In this document: in pieces, positions 1 through 6,658 of the stretch
Layout: every line of letters starts with the position of its first letter
Position numbering within the stretch: the first letter of the stretch is position 1
NCBI GenBank assembly: GCA_041663205.1
Contig: JBAZQZ010000018.1
Location: forward strand, 1 to 15,053
Length of the DNA stretch: 15,053 bases
Direction: 5' to 3'
Source of the DNA: UM-FILTER-38-24 sp041663205
Lineage (GTDB): Bacteria > Patescibacteriota > Gracilibacteria > UBA1369 > LOWO2-01-FULL-3
Notes under the pieces: model-generated
What the model was told of the DNA's origin: nothing
The model's database searches: none
The model's input: the letters and a program-made list of their open reading frames with translations, nothing else
Translations under genes and position numbers: made by a program

Positions 1-256
1 TTTCAGGCTTGCACTAGCCCACGCAAACACAAGAATTACAAAAGCTTGCCTGGAAAACGGAGGATTCGTAGACCTGGGAAGCTTCTCCGCGCAAAACGCG
101 ATTGACGAATTTGAAGGCAACCCCTCCCTAAATACAACCAAAATAACTATCGACGGAAATACAACCACAGCCTACCTCGACCGTATTGAAGCTACCCTCC
201 ACATTGAACAAAATCCACGATTTCCCCTCTTGGTAGACACAGACATCACCTTCTAA
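1..256 (+). CDS. C-terminal end of an unrecognised protein (truncated by window edge)
   Basis: An open frame enters from the left edge (first full codon at position 2) and runs 84 codons without a stop to TAA at 254-256. It has no internal ATG, so only the C-terminal part is visible. The translation begins FRLALAHANTRITKACLENG and ends in PLLVDTDITF. It is Thr/Asn/Ile-rich with alternating hydrophobic residues in the second half, which suggests beta structure. No catalytic motif or membrane span is seen. I do not recognise the family. The balanced amino-acid make-up and the tight convergent fit with the next minus-strand gene (9 bp between stops) support a real gene. Confidence 0.55.
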   Translation, partial: FRLALAHANTRITKACLENGGFVDLGSFSAQNAIDEFEGNPSLNTTKITIDGNTTTAYLDRIEATLHIEQNPRFPLLVDTDITF

Positions 257-265
257 TCCCCCTTA

Positions 266-676
266 CTAACTCAGTCCCATTGCCTTCCACCTCGCACGTG
301 ACGTAGCCATAGAACCCTCAACTCCTCCGCTTTCCCGAAGAACTCTTTGATCCTCCTCGGAATAAAATCTTTGCAGTTTAAGAACAACAGCAAACGGCAT
401 TGCTCTGCCCCAAAGAGCCCCAAGCCTCTGAAAGACTAACCCCCTGGAGTCACACAAAGGATGATTGTTTGGTCTGTCATTTTGAAGATCCACCCCGTAC
501 GCAACAGTAGCCGCAACCAACGCCCTCAAATCAGCCTCATTCATTCCTCCATTAATACACCTCAGACAAAGCACCTCAATCTCCGGAGGCAAAAAATCCC
601 CATCTTCTCCCCCTCTCTCTTCATAAGAAGGAAACTTAAAACCACCCTCCCTTTGTCCCGAATTTCCAGCACCCAT
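266..676 (-). CDS. Small hypothetical protein (136 aa from ATG)
   Basis: This minus-strand frame ends in TAG at 266-268. I place the start at the ATG at 676 (MGAGNSGQREGGFKFPSYEE). The frame stays open upstream to a GTG at 718, which would give 150 aa, but those extra 14 residues (GEYFVVVFFKFT...) look like translated AT-rich intergenic DNA. The rest is soluble and charged: an acidic Gly/Glu stretch (about residues 9-30), a Cys-containing segment LCLRCINGGMNEADLRALVAA (in two parts, about 35-55), and a basic C-terminus ending RARWKAMGLS. No known domain is recognised. It lies convergent to the truncated gene on its left and divergent from the inositol-phosphatase gene on its right. No Shine-Dalgarno site precedes either start. 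Its function is unknown. Confidence 0.5.
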   Translation of the reverse strand: MGAGNSGQREGGFKFPSYEERGGEDGDFLPPEIEVLCLRCINGGMNEADLRALVAATVAYGVDLQNDRPNNHPLCDSRGLVFQRLGALWGRAMPFAVVLKLQRFYSEEDQRVLRESGGVEGSMATSRARWKAMGLS

Positions 677-744
677 ACTTGTAAATTTAAAAAATACTAC
701 AACAAAATACTCCCCCACTTAAAAAAATCAATCCCCCCTTTAAT

Positions 745-773
745 TTGCCGTCACGCCAAAAATCCACTACAAT
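745..773 (+). promoter_or_regulatory. Sigma70-type promoter of the inositol-phosphatase gene (leaderless)
   Basis: A -35 TTGCCG (745-750), a 17-bp spacer and a -10 TACAAT (768-773) are seen. Transcription normally starts about 7 nt after the -10, which falls on the A of the ATG at 780. The mRNA would therefore have no leader. Confidence 0.55.
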
Positions 774-779
774 TTCGGC

Positions 780-1589
780 ATGAAATTACTCAACTTCGCC
801 ATAGATCTCGCGGAAAAAGCCGGAAAAATAATCCTCGCGACCGAAAAAGATCACATAAAGATCAGTGAAAAAGGCAAAAACGATCTTGTGACAAACGCCG
901 ACAAAGCCTCCGAAAAATTCATCACGGAACAAATAAAAAAATATTATCCCGACCATGAAATTCTTGCCGAAGAAGACTTTTTCAAAAACAAAAAAATTCC
1001 AAACGCGGAATATGTTTGGGTCATCGACCCGCTCGACGGCACAATGAATTTTGCGCATGGAATACCCCTTTTCGCGGTTTCCATCGCGCTCATTCACACA
1101 AAAAAAATCAAATCTTCGAAAAATTTTGAATACCTGCACGGCGAAATAATTCTCGGCGTCGTACATGCACCGAAAATGAATGAAACTTTTTACGCCGCTT
1201 TGGACCGCGGCGCTTATCTAAACGGAAAACGCATCCGAACTTCCTCGGTCAAGAAAGTCGAAAACGCAATTCTCGTCACAGGATTTCCGCCGACACACAA
1301 AGAAAAAAATCTTCCGTACTTCATAAAAATGCTGCCAAAATGCCAAGGGGCAAGAAGGCTTGGCTCAGCCGCAATCGACCTCTGCTATACAGCCTGCGGC
1401 CGCTTCGACGGCCACTGGGAATTCAGCCTGAAAGCATGGGACATCGCAGCGGGAAGCCTGATCGTAAAAGAAGCGGGCGGCCGCGTCACCGATACAAACG
1501 GCAAAACCCTCGACCTTTTCGGCCAAGACATCCTCGCCACAAACGGCTTCCTCCACAAAGAAGTTGTAAAAATCTTCGCAAACATTTAA
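780..1589 (+). CDS. Inositol monophosphatase family protein
   Basis: This 269-aa protein has the length and motifs of the Mg2+/Li+-dependent inositol monophosphatase family (IMPase/SuhB type). In order these are an acidic metal ligand pair in EILAEEDFF (E64/E65), the signature IDPLDGTMNFAHG with metal ligands D83 and D86, LGSAAIDLCYTACGRFDGHWE (in two parts, about 194-214), and the second signature KAWDIAAG with D221 followed by EAGGRVTD. The family hydrolyses phosphate monoesters such as myo-inositol-1-phosphate. Some members act on FBP, PAP or histidinol phosphate, and the sequence alone does not fix the substrate. No signal peptide is present, so it is cytoplasmic. It stands alone with its own promoter directly upstream. 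No Shine-Dalgarno site precedes ATG 780, which fits leaderless initiation. It ends in TAA, 28 bp from the stop of the convergent KilA-N gene. Family assignment is firm; the symbol suhB would be a guess. Confidence 0.93.
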   Translation: MKLLNFAIDLAEKAGKIILATEKDHIKISEKGKNDLVTNADKASEKFITEQIKKYYPDHEILAEEDFFKNKKIPNAEYVWVIDPLDGTMNFAHGIPLFAVSIALIHTKKIKSSKNFEYLHGEIILGVVHAPKMNETFYAALDRGAYLNGKRIRTSSVKKVENAILVTGFPPTHKEKNLPYFIKMLPKCQGARRLGSAAIDLCYTACGRFDGHWEFSLKAWDIAAGSLIVKEAGGRVTDTNGKTLDLFGQDILATNGFLHKEVVKIFANI

Positions 1590-1617
1590 AACTAAACTTT
1601 CCCCTAGGCTCAACAAT

Positions 1618-2439
1618 TCACTTCAATTTTTTCAAACTCGCATGCCCTAAAATCGATTTCATTTGAATAATCGCAATTTCATTGAGCCTCACGAGCCTAT
1701 GCCGAGAATCCAATCCCTGCCTTATAAATTCTGCATTCATAGTTTCCAAGCTGGATAAAACCACCAACTGCTCAACAGTTGCATAATCACGAACATTCCC
1801 TTCCAACAAAGGATTTTCGTCCCTCCACTCCTTCGCCGTTATATTAAACAAAGCCTTGTTGAGCAAATCACCTTCACTAGCATAAACCGCTCTAATATCA
1901 ACCTCCCCAAGTTTTCTCGGGATCAAATATTCCTTAACGGCATCAGTATGAACTTTGTAATAAATTTTGGCCAAACTCCTCTTTAAATCCCACCCCAAAG
2001 ATTCTTTTTTTATTTCCTGCTCTTTTAACCGCTGAAATTCTTTAATCAGAAAAAGTTTAAATTCCGGACTTATCCAAGAGGCAAATTCAAAAGCAATATC
2101 CTTATGAGCAAAAGTCCCCCCACTATTGCCGGCCCTTGAAACAATTCCGATAGAATTTGTCTTTAATATCCACTTTTGTGGAGTAAGAACAAAGGCATTG
2201 CTTCCGGCCTGCCTTTCAAAGAGGTCGAATTCGACCCCTTTGAAATCCGGATTATTCAATTTTTCCCAAATCCCAAGAAACTCAATAACATTTTTTGATC
2301 TCATCCAATTCTTCACAACATCCTTCGGCTCATCGGCATTCTTATAGCGCGCAATATCGGTCAAAGAAATATAATCCTGATTTTGCCGTTCAAAAATAAA
2401 AATTTCAGAACCCTTAACATTCAACTTTTTATTCCGCAT
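1618..2439 (-). CDS. KilA-N domain-containing protein
   Basis: The 273-aa product carries a KilA-N domain over roughly residues 1-135: YISLTDIARYKNADEPKDVV, then NWMRSKNVIEFLGIWEKLNN, then a TPQKWI segment, and the diagnostic GGTFAHKDIAFEFASWISPEF near residues 110-130. KilA-N is a DNA-binding fold known from phage P1 KilA, large DNA viruses and many stand-alone bacterial proteins. The C-terminal half (about 140-273) is alpha-helical and charged, starting with KEFQRLKEQEIKKE, and I recognise no second domain. It starts at an ATG in an AT-rich stretch without a Shine-Dalgarno site. A candidate promoter TTGTTA-17-CATTAT lies upstream but is weak. It ends in TGA, convergent with the phosphatase gene and with no partner gene. 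Such genes are often associated with phages or mobile elements, but no integrase or repeats flank this one. Its cellular role is unknown. Confidence 0.88.
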   Translation of the reverse strand: MRNKKLNVKGSEIFIFERQNQDYISLTDIARYKNADEPKDVVKNWMRSKNVIEFLGIWEKLNNPDFKGVEFDLFERQAGSNAFVLTPQKWILKTNSIGIVSRAGNSGGTFAHKDIAFEFASWISPEFKLFLIKEFQRLKEQEIKKESLGWDLKRSLAKIYYKVHTDAVKEYLIPRKLGEVDIRAVYASEGDLLNKALFNITAKEWRDENPLLEGNVRDYATVEQLVVLSSLETMNAEFIRQGLDSRHRLVRLNEIAIIQMKSILGHASLKKLK

Positions 2440-2512
2440 ATTTTTAAATTAATAAATAATGGCTTACACAAAACATGCTAACAAACCGACATTAAATTTT
2501 TTATAAAATCTT

Positions 2513-2539
2513 AAAAACCCGTCGAACTCGACGGATTTT
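2513..2539 (-). terminator. Rho-independent terminator hairpin (probably for the rpe operon)
   Basis: CCGTCG (2519-2524) and CGACGG (2529-2534) form a 6-bp GC-rich stem with a 4-nt loop. On the minus strand the stem is followed by GTTTTTAAG, a good U-tract. On the plus strand it is followed by ATTTTCC, a weaker tract, so it could act both ways. On the minus strand the nearest upstream gene is rpe, so the cluster transcript would run antisense through the tRNA-Arg gene before stopping here. Confidence 0.6.
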
Positions 2540-2541
2540 CC

Positions 2542-2570
2542 TTGCACATAGAACCTGTTTTAATTACTAT
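2542..2570 (+). promoter_or_regulatory. Promoter of tRNA-Arg
   Basis: A -35 TTGCAC (2542-2547), a 17-bp spacer and a -10 TACTAT (2565-2570) are seen. The predicted start near 2577 leaves about 9 nt of 5' leader before the mature tRNA. Confidence 0.6.
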
Positions 2571-2585
2571 GCGTCTTGCACACGT

Positions 2586-2662
2586 GCGCTCGTAGCTCAG
2601 CTGGATAGAGCGTTGGCTTGCGGAGCCAAAGGTCGCAGGTTCGATTCCCGCCGGGCGCACCA
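2586..2662 (+). tRNA. tRNA-Arg (anticodon GCG)
   Basis: A full cloverleaf can be drawn. Acceptor GCGCTCG (2586-2592) pairs with CGGGCGC (2652-2658), followed by discriminator A2659 and an encoded CCA (2660-2662). The D arm is GCTC...GAGC, with GGA in the loop (A20 is an arginine identity base). The anticodon stem TTGGC/GCCAA encloses the loop TTGCGGA, giving anticodon GCG for codons CGC and CGU. The T stem GCAGG/CCCGC around TTCGATT contains one A.C mismatch. Most bacteria read these codons with an ACG tRNA edited to ICG, so a genomic GCG anticodon is unusual. It is a single gene with its own promoter. Confidence 0.95.
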
Positions 2663-2735
2663 GAACAATCACCACCACAAGAACCACAGCAAAAACGCTA
2701 TGGCCCTCACACAACTCTAGCCGCACCGCGAAACG

Positions 2736-3392
2736 CTACCCCCTAAGCCTATCCGCCGCCTCTTTTTTATCAACAGCCTTGAAAAAATAACTCCCGGAGA
2801 TTAGTAAATTCGCGCCCGCATCAACACAAACAGGCGCAGTTTTATCGTTTATTCCGCCATCCACCGCAATATCGCCCTCATATCCAAGTCCGCGAATTTC
2901 ACGAATTTTCCCCACCATATCCTCCATAAATTTTTGCCCGCCGAATCCCGGCTCGACAGTCATCACCAAAACCTCATCGGCAATATCCAAAACATCTTTC
3001 ACCGCAGATACATCAGTCGCAGGCTTTATTGAAACCCCGCACTCGCACCCAAAACTTTTTATCATCATCAAAACCGCACGCAAATTTTCTCCGCAAGCCT
3101 CACTGTGCACAACTATTCTTTTGGCTCCGGCCTCCGCAAAATCCTTCACAAACTTCTCGGGATTTTCAATCATCAGATGCACATCCAGCGGCAATTTTGT
3201 CTTAATATTTTTAACAACAACCGGCCCGATCGTAATATTCGGAACAAAGTGCCCGTCCATCACATCCACATGAATCATATCAACAAAACTTTCCACCGAC
3301 GAAATTTCCTCATTCAAACGACCGAAATCCGCCGACAAAATCGAAGGCGCAAGTTTTATTTTTCTACCATTATTTTTTACTTCATCATTCAT
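2736..3392 (-). CDS. rpe: Ribulose-phosphate 3-epimerase
   Basis: This 218-aa TIM-barrel enzyme interconverts D-ribulose-5-phosphate and D-xylulose-5-phosphate in the non-oxidative pentose phosphate pathway. The family signatures appear in order: LAPSILSADFGRLNEEI (14-30), the metal-binding strand MIHVDVMDGHFVPN with H41 and D43, LDVHLMIENP with H72, the phosphate-side loop VEPGFGGQKFM (146-156), and IAVDGGIND with the catalytic D178. Length is normal for the family. It is the last gene of the cluster, starting 16 bp after the rpiB stop. The ATG is preceded by an A-rich stretch without a Shine-Dalgarno site. The stop codon lies 73 bp from the end of the convergent tRNA-Arg. Cytoplasmic. Assignment is firm. 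Confidence 0.97.
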   Translation of the reverse strand: MNDEVKNNGRKIKLAPSILSADFGRLNEEISSVESFVDMIHVDVMDGHFVPNITIGPVVVKNIKTKLPLDVHLMIENPEKFVKDFAEAGAKRIVVHSEACGENLRAVLMMIKSFGCECGVSIKPATDVSAVKDVLDIADEVLVMTVEPGFGGQKFMEDMVGKIREIRGLGYEGDIAVDGGINDKTAPVCVDAGANLLISGSYFFKAVDKKEAADRLRG

Positions 3393-3408
3393 TTTCGCTT
3401 TTCAATTT

Positions 3409-3876
3409 TTATTTTTCAATTTTCTCCATTTTCTCAACTCTCCTGAGATGCCTTTCCTCAGCCTCAAATTCAGTCTTCAAAAACTTCTCGACAATCTTTT
3501 TCATTACATCCAAAGAAGTCGTCCTGGCCCCCATCGCAAGCACATTCGCATCATTATGTTTTCTTCCCATTTCCGCCAAATTTTCATCGGTCGCCAAAAC
3601 CGCACGAATCCCGGGAAGCTTATTCGCCGCCATCGACATCCCGATTCCTGTGCCGCAAATCAAAACACCCATCGCTCCCGCCTTCGCATGTTCAATGACT
3701 TTCTCAGAAACCTCTCTCGCAACATCCGGATAATCAATAGGATTCGCATCAAAAGCACCCAAATCAGTCACGGCAAATCCAAGCGACTCAATAAACGGTT
3801 TTAGTCCTGTCTTAGCCTCATAACCCGCATGATCACTCCCGATAAAAACAATTGATTTATCTTTTTCGTAAAACAT
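3409..3876 (-). CDS. rpiB: Ribose-5-phosphate isomerase B
   Basis: This 155-aa protein belongs to the RpiB/LacAB family and interconverts ribose-5-phosphate and ribulose-5-phosphate. Seen in order are FIGSDHAGYEAK (D15, H16 for ring opening), DYPDVA, the catalytic-cysteine and phosphate loop LICGTGIGMSMAANK (C74, 76-79), RKHNDANVLAMGAR (H107, N108), and the typical C-terminus ERHLRRVEKM. No RpiA-type gene is in the window. It sits between prs and rpe, 21 bp after the prs stop and 16 bp before rpe, so co-transcription is likely. The start ATG has no Shine-Dalgarno site. The Lys/Glu-rich tail KMEKIEK extends slightly beyond the usual end. RpiB rather than a galactose-6-phosphate isomerase subunit is supported by the pentose-phosphate neighbours. 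Confidence 0.96.
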   Translation of the reverse strand: MFYEKDKSIVFIGSDHAGYEAKTGLKPFIESLGFAVTDLGAFDANPIDYPDVAREVSEKVIEHAKAGAMGVLICGTGIGMSMAANKLPGIRAVLATDENLAEMGRKHNDANVLAMGARTTSLDVMKKIVEKFLKTEFEAEERHLRRVEKMEKIEK

Positions 3877-3897
3877 TTTTATAAAAATTAAGAGGTA

Positions 3898-4839
3898 TTA
3901 AAGCGCGCTCGTCACAGACCTGTCATCATGAATATTTTGAATGATCTTGGCCAAAAACGGAGCAATGGAAATAATTTTCAATCCATCAAATTTTCTTTCT
4001 TCGGTAATCGGAATCGAATTTGTCACAACAACTTCTTTAAATCCGGCCTGAGAAAGCCTTTCCGCGGCAGGATCGGAAAATACCGCATGCGTGGCCGCAA
4101 GGTATATATCTTTATTGGCCCCCATTTTTTTCAAAGCATTCATGGCATTCACGACGCTTCCACCCGTATCAATCATGTCATCATAAATCAAACAGGTCTT
4201 CCCTTCGACCTCTCCGACAACATGCATCACCTCGGATTTATTGTGTTCCGGTCTGGTTTTATGAATAATCGCAAGACTCGCACCAAGCAAATCCGCAATT
4301 TTTTTCGCATCTTTCGCGCCTCCGGCATCCGGCGAAACAACCACCAAATCCGGAATATTTTTTTCAGCAAAATACTTCGCAAAAAGTTTATCTGGGTTCA
4401 AATTATCCACGGAAAAATTGAAAAATCCCTGCTCCTGATCGCTATGAAGTTTCATTGTAATCAAATGATCAGCTCCTGCAGTCGAAATCAAATCAGCAAC
4501 AAGCTTCGCGGAAATCGGCTCACGCGGAGTCGCAACGCGATCTTGCCTTGCATAAGCATAATGTGGCATCACCACATGAATTTTCCCTGCAAAAGATCTT
4601 TTCAATGAATCCAACATCACAAAAAGCTCCATCAAATCCTCATTCACGCTGTGAGAAGCCGTTTGAAGCACGAAAACATCACATCCGCGAACAGAATCTT
4701 TCGGCTTCGCATAAACCTCCCCGCACGCAAAACGAGTAATAACCATCTCCTCAAGAGCCACCCCCAAACACTCCGCAACCTCCTTCGCAAGCGCAGGATG
4801 AGACGAACCCGAAAATAGTTTTATTGGACGCCCGTTCAT
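3898..4839 (-). CDS. prs: Ribose-phosphate pyrophosphokinase (PRPP synthetase)
   Basis: This 313-aa enzyme makes PRPP from ribose-5-phosphate and ATP, the entry metabolite for purine, pyrimidine, NAD, histidine and tryptophan synthesis or base salvage. Class I features appear in order: FSGSSHPALAKEVA near the N-terminus, FACGEVYAKP, the ATP-binding region PHYAYARQDR (92-101), REPISAKLVADL, the metal-ligand motif KLHSDQEQGFF with H132, SPDAGGAKDAKK (169-180), and the PRPP-binding loop LIYDDMIDTGGS (217-228). The flexible loop reads HKTRP where many bacteria have KRRP. The C-terminus ends DDRSVTSAL. It follows the transketolase C-half by 62 bp, a gap that contains its own extended -10 promoter, and rpiB follows it. 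No Shine-Dalgarno site. Firm assignment. Confidence 0.96.
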   Translation of the reverse strand: MNGRPIKLFSGSSHPALAKEVAECLGVALEEMVITRFACGEVYAKPKDSVRGCDVFVLQTASHSVNEDLMELFVMLDSLKRSFAGKIHVVMPHYAYARQDRVATPREPISAKLVADLISTAGADHLITMKLHSDQEQGFFNFSVDNLNPDKLFAKYFAEKNIPDLVVVSPDAGGAKDAKKIADLLGASLAIIHKTRPEHNKSEVMHVVGEVEGKTCLIYDDMIDTGGSVVNAMNALKKMGANKDIYLAATHAVFSDPAAERLSQAGFKEVVVTNSIPITEERKFDGLKIISIAPFLAKIIQNIHDDRSVTSAL

Positions 4840-4861
4840 ATTTTATATTTATTCTGCACTA

Positions 4862-4870
4862 ATTATACCA
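4862..4870 (-). promoter_or_regulatory. Extended -10 promoter of prs
   Basis: The minus strand reads TGGTATAAT, a perfect extended -10. The sequence 17 bp upstream (TTTATC) is a poor -35, as extended -10 promoters allow. The predicted start near 4855 gives a leader of about 16 nt. This promoter would drive prs-rpiB-rpe independently of the upstream genes. Confidence 0.6.
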
Positions 4871-4901
4871 TAAAACTAACCTATGATAAATATGTAGATA
4901 T

Positions 4902-5816
4902 TCAACCACCAATCTCCTTCAAAATCCCTTCCTTATCCAACCCATATTTTTTATAAAGCTCCTCTTCCCTCGCGGACTCCATAAATTTCTCATCAATTCC
5001 GATTTTTTTCAAAACAGCATGCGCCCCCTCCATGCCTGCCAATATCTCACTCACCGCAGAGTAAAGCCCTCCAACCCCATGATCTTCCACCACGAAAACT
5101 TTTTTATATTTCCCCAAAATTTCCAAAATAATTTTTTTATCCAAAGGTTTCACAATCGGAAAATTATAAAGTCCGCACTTTTTTCCCTCTCGCTCCAATT
5201 CCTCAACAGCCAAAAGACATTCCGAAAAAAGCCTTCCATGAGACAAAATCGCCACTTCATCACCTTCCCTCACTCTATCCACAGCCTTTAATCCATATTT
5301 TTCATCAAAAATATTTTCAACCTCCCCGTCAAAAAGTCGCACATAACAAGGCCCGAAATCCTCGGTAATAGAATCAAAAACCCTGATCGCCTGATAATAA
5401 TCAGCGGGACAAAAAACCTTCATATTCGGAATATTTCGCATTAACGAAATATCGGAAGTACTGTGCATCCCCGCCCCACCCTGACCAGCGGAAAGTCCGC
5501 TACCAAAGCCAATAATCTTCACATTAAAATTCGGCACACACACCATGTCTTTTATCTGTTCCCACGCTTTTCCCGTCAAAAAAGACGCACCGCCCAAAAC
5601 AAACGGCAATTTTCCTCTGACCGTACTTCCGGCCGCACTAGCCACCAAACCCGCTTCCGCAAGCCCGAAATTAAAAACCCTGTCATGGAAAAACCGCATA
5701 AAATTCGCCGGCTCAAAAGCTTTCGGGAATCCACCCATGAAAATCATCGCATTTCCATGTTTTTTCAAAATTCTTATCATTGCGTCATCAAACGCCTTGT
5801 ATAAATCATTTTTCAT
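4902..5816 (-). CDS. Transketolase, C-terminal subunit (split)
   Basis: This 304-aa protein corresponds to the pyrimidine-binding and C-terminal domains of transketolase, as in archaeal and thermophile two-subunit enzymes. It contains FNFGLAEAGLVASAAG with the thiamine-activating glutamate E54, PFVLGGASFLTGKAWEQIKD, GFGSGLSAGQGGAGMHSTSD with the substrate-pocket His, and a C-terminal domain with VVEDHGVGGLYSAVSEIL. With the N-half it transfers two-carbon units between ketose and aldose phosphates. Its start overlaps the stop of the N-half gene by 4 bp (ATGA), indicating translational coupling and a stoichiometric heteromer. No Shine-Dalgarno site is visible. A DXS- or pyruvate-dehydrogenase-E1beta-like identity is less likely given the two-gene arrangement and the rpe/rpiB neighbours. 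Confidence 0.92.
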   Translation of the reverse strand: MKNDLYKAFDDAMIRILKKHGNAMIFMGGFPKAFEPANFMRFFHDRVFNFGLAEAGLVASAAGSTVRGKLPFVLGGASFLTGKAWEQIKDMVCVPNFNVKIIGFGSGLSAGQGGAGMHSTSDISLMRNIPNMKVFCPADYYQAIRVFDSITEDFGPCYVRLFDGEVENIFDEKYGLKAVDRVREGDEVAILSHGRLFSECLLAVEELEREGKKCGLYNFPIVKPLDKKIILEILGKYKKVFVVEDHGVGGLYSAVSEILAGMEGAHAVLKKIGIDEKFMESAREEELYKKYGLDKEGILKEIGG

Positions 5817-6649
5817 AAATTTTCTTTTAATTTTTCTCCGGCCGCAAGCAATTCATTTTCACTCAAGGAAACACTTTGATACGAAATTTTTCCTTCCGCA
5901 AATTCAATTCCTTTCCCGCAAACGGTATGACACCAAATGCACACAGGCCTTCTATTAGACGTAAACGCCCTCTCAGCCGCATCCAAAATTTGCTCAAAAT
6001 TATGTCCGTCCGTCACTTGAATCACATTCCACCCGAACGCCTCAAACTTATCCTGAATCGGATAAACATCCATCGCCGCAGACACAAGCCCGTCCGCCTG
6101 CACTTTATTATTATCAATAAACGCAATTAAATTATTCAATCTGAAATTTCCGGCCGCCATAGCGGCTTCCCACACTTGCCCCTCTTGAAGCTCCCCGTCC
6201 CCAAGCACCGCAAAAACCTTGTTCGTTTTCCTGTCCGCCTTCAGCGCAAGCGCAGTCCCGACAGCAAAACTGAGTCCGTTCCCATGCGAAACTCCGGAAA
6301 AAAACACCCCCGGAACTTTCGGATTCGGACGGGTAGTCAAAACCGATCCGACCTGACCAAAAAAAGAAAGTTCGCGCCTGTCAAAAAACTCCAAATCCGC
6401 CAAAATCGCGTACAAAACAGCCACACTATGCCCCTTTGACAAAACAAGATAATCCTGCCCGTCCCATTGCGGCTTTCGCGGATCAAAATTCATAATTTTC
6501 TGCCTGCCAAGATCGCCGTAATACAGCGCAACCAAAATATCCGCCACCGACATCATACTTCCCGTGTACCCGTAACCCGCCTTGGACGTCATATCAAGAC
6601 ACTCCAAACGAATCTTCGCCGCCTTTTTTTTAAGTTCCTCAATAGTCAT
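5813..6649 (-). CDS. Transketolase, N-terminal subunit (split, thiamine diphosphate-binding)
   Basis: This 278-aa protein matches the N-terminal pyrophosphate-binding domain of transketolase. The thiamine diphosphate motif begins at LGDGELQEGQ (149-158) and closes with DNNK (179-182). Other conserved parts are LSKGHSVAVLYA with H74 and SGVSHGNGLSFAVG with H122. Oddly, the segment aligned with E. coli SGHPGAPMG reads GYGYTGSMMS, placing Tyr28 where the substrate-contacting His26 normally stands. The codon is a clear TAC. The gene starts 9 bp after the ndk stop and ends in TGA, overlapping the C-half start by 4 bp. No Shine-Dalgarno site. The family is firm. Transketolase activity is inferred from its partner and neighbours, but the His-to-Tyr change could alter substrate preference. 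Confidence 0.92.
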   Translation of the reverse strand: MTIEELKKKAAKIRLECLDMTSKAGYGYTGSMMSVADILVALYYGDLGRQKIMNFDPRKPQWDGQDYLVLSKGHSVAVLYAILADLEFFDRRELSFFGQVGSVLTTRPNPKVPGVFFSGVSHGNGLSFAVGTALALKADRKTNKVFAVLGDGELQEGQVWEAAMAAGNFRLNNLIAFIDNNKVQADGLVSAAMDVYPIQDKFEAFGWNVIQVTDGHNFEQILDAAERAFTSNRRPVCIWCHTVCGKGIEFAEGKISYQSVSLSENELLAAGEKLKENL

Positions 6650-6658
6650 AAAAAAAGT

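Noticed and set aside
461..868. 135-codon plus-strand frame across the 266-676 gene and the start of the phosphatase gene
   Set aside because: Its composition is Arg/His/Ser/Ile-rich as expected of an antisense shadow, and it overlaps the well-supported phosphatase start.
2511..2726. 71-codon minus-strand frame opposite tRNA-Arg (contains RPAGIEPATFGSASQRS)
   Set aside because: It is the antisense translation of the tRNA gene, a well-known false ORF pattern that recurs wherever tRNAs are read backwards.
3928..4608. 226-codon plus-strand frame
   Set aside because: It lies entirely antisense to prs and has Arg/Asn/His-rich shadow composition with no motif.
5813..5816. Possible UGA recoding to glycine, as in Gracilibacteria
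   Set aside because: The UGA at the transketolase N/C junction forms a standard ATGA overlap between two complete halves, and the KilA-N gene also ends at UGA at a natural length.
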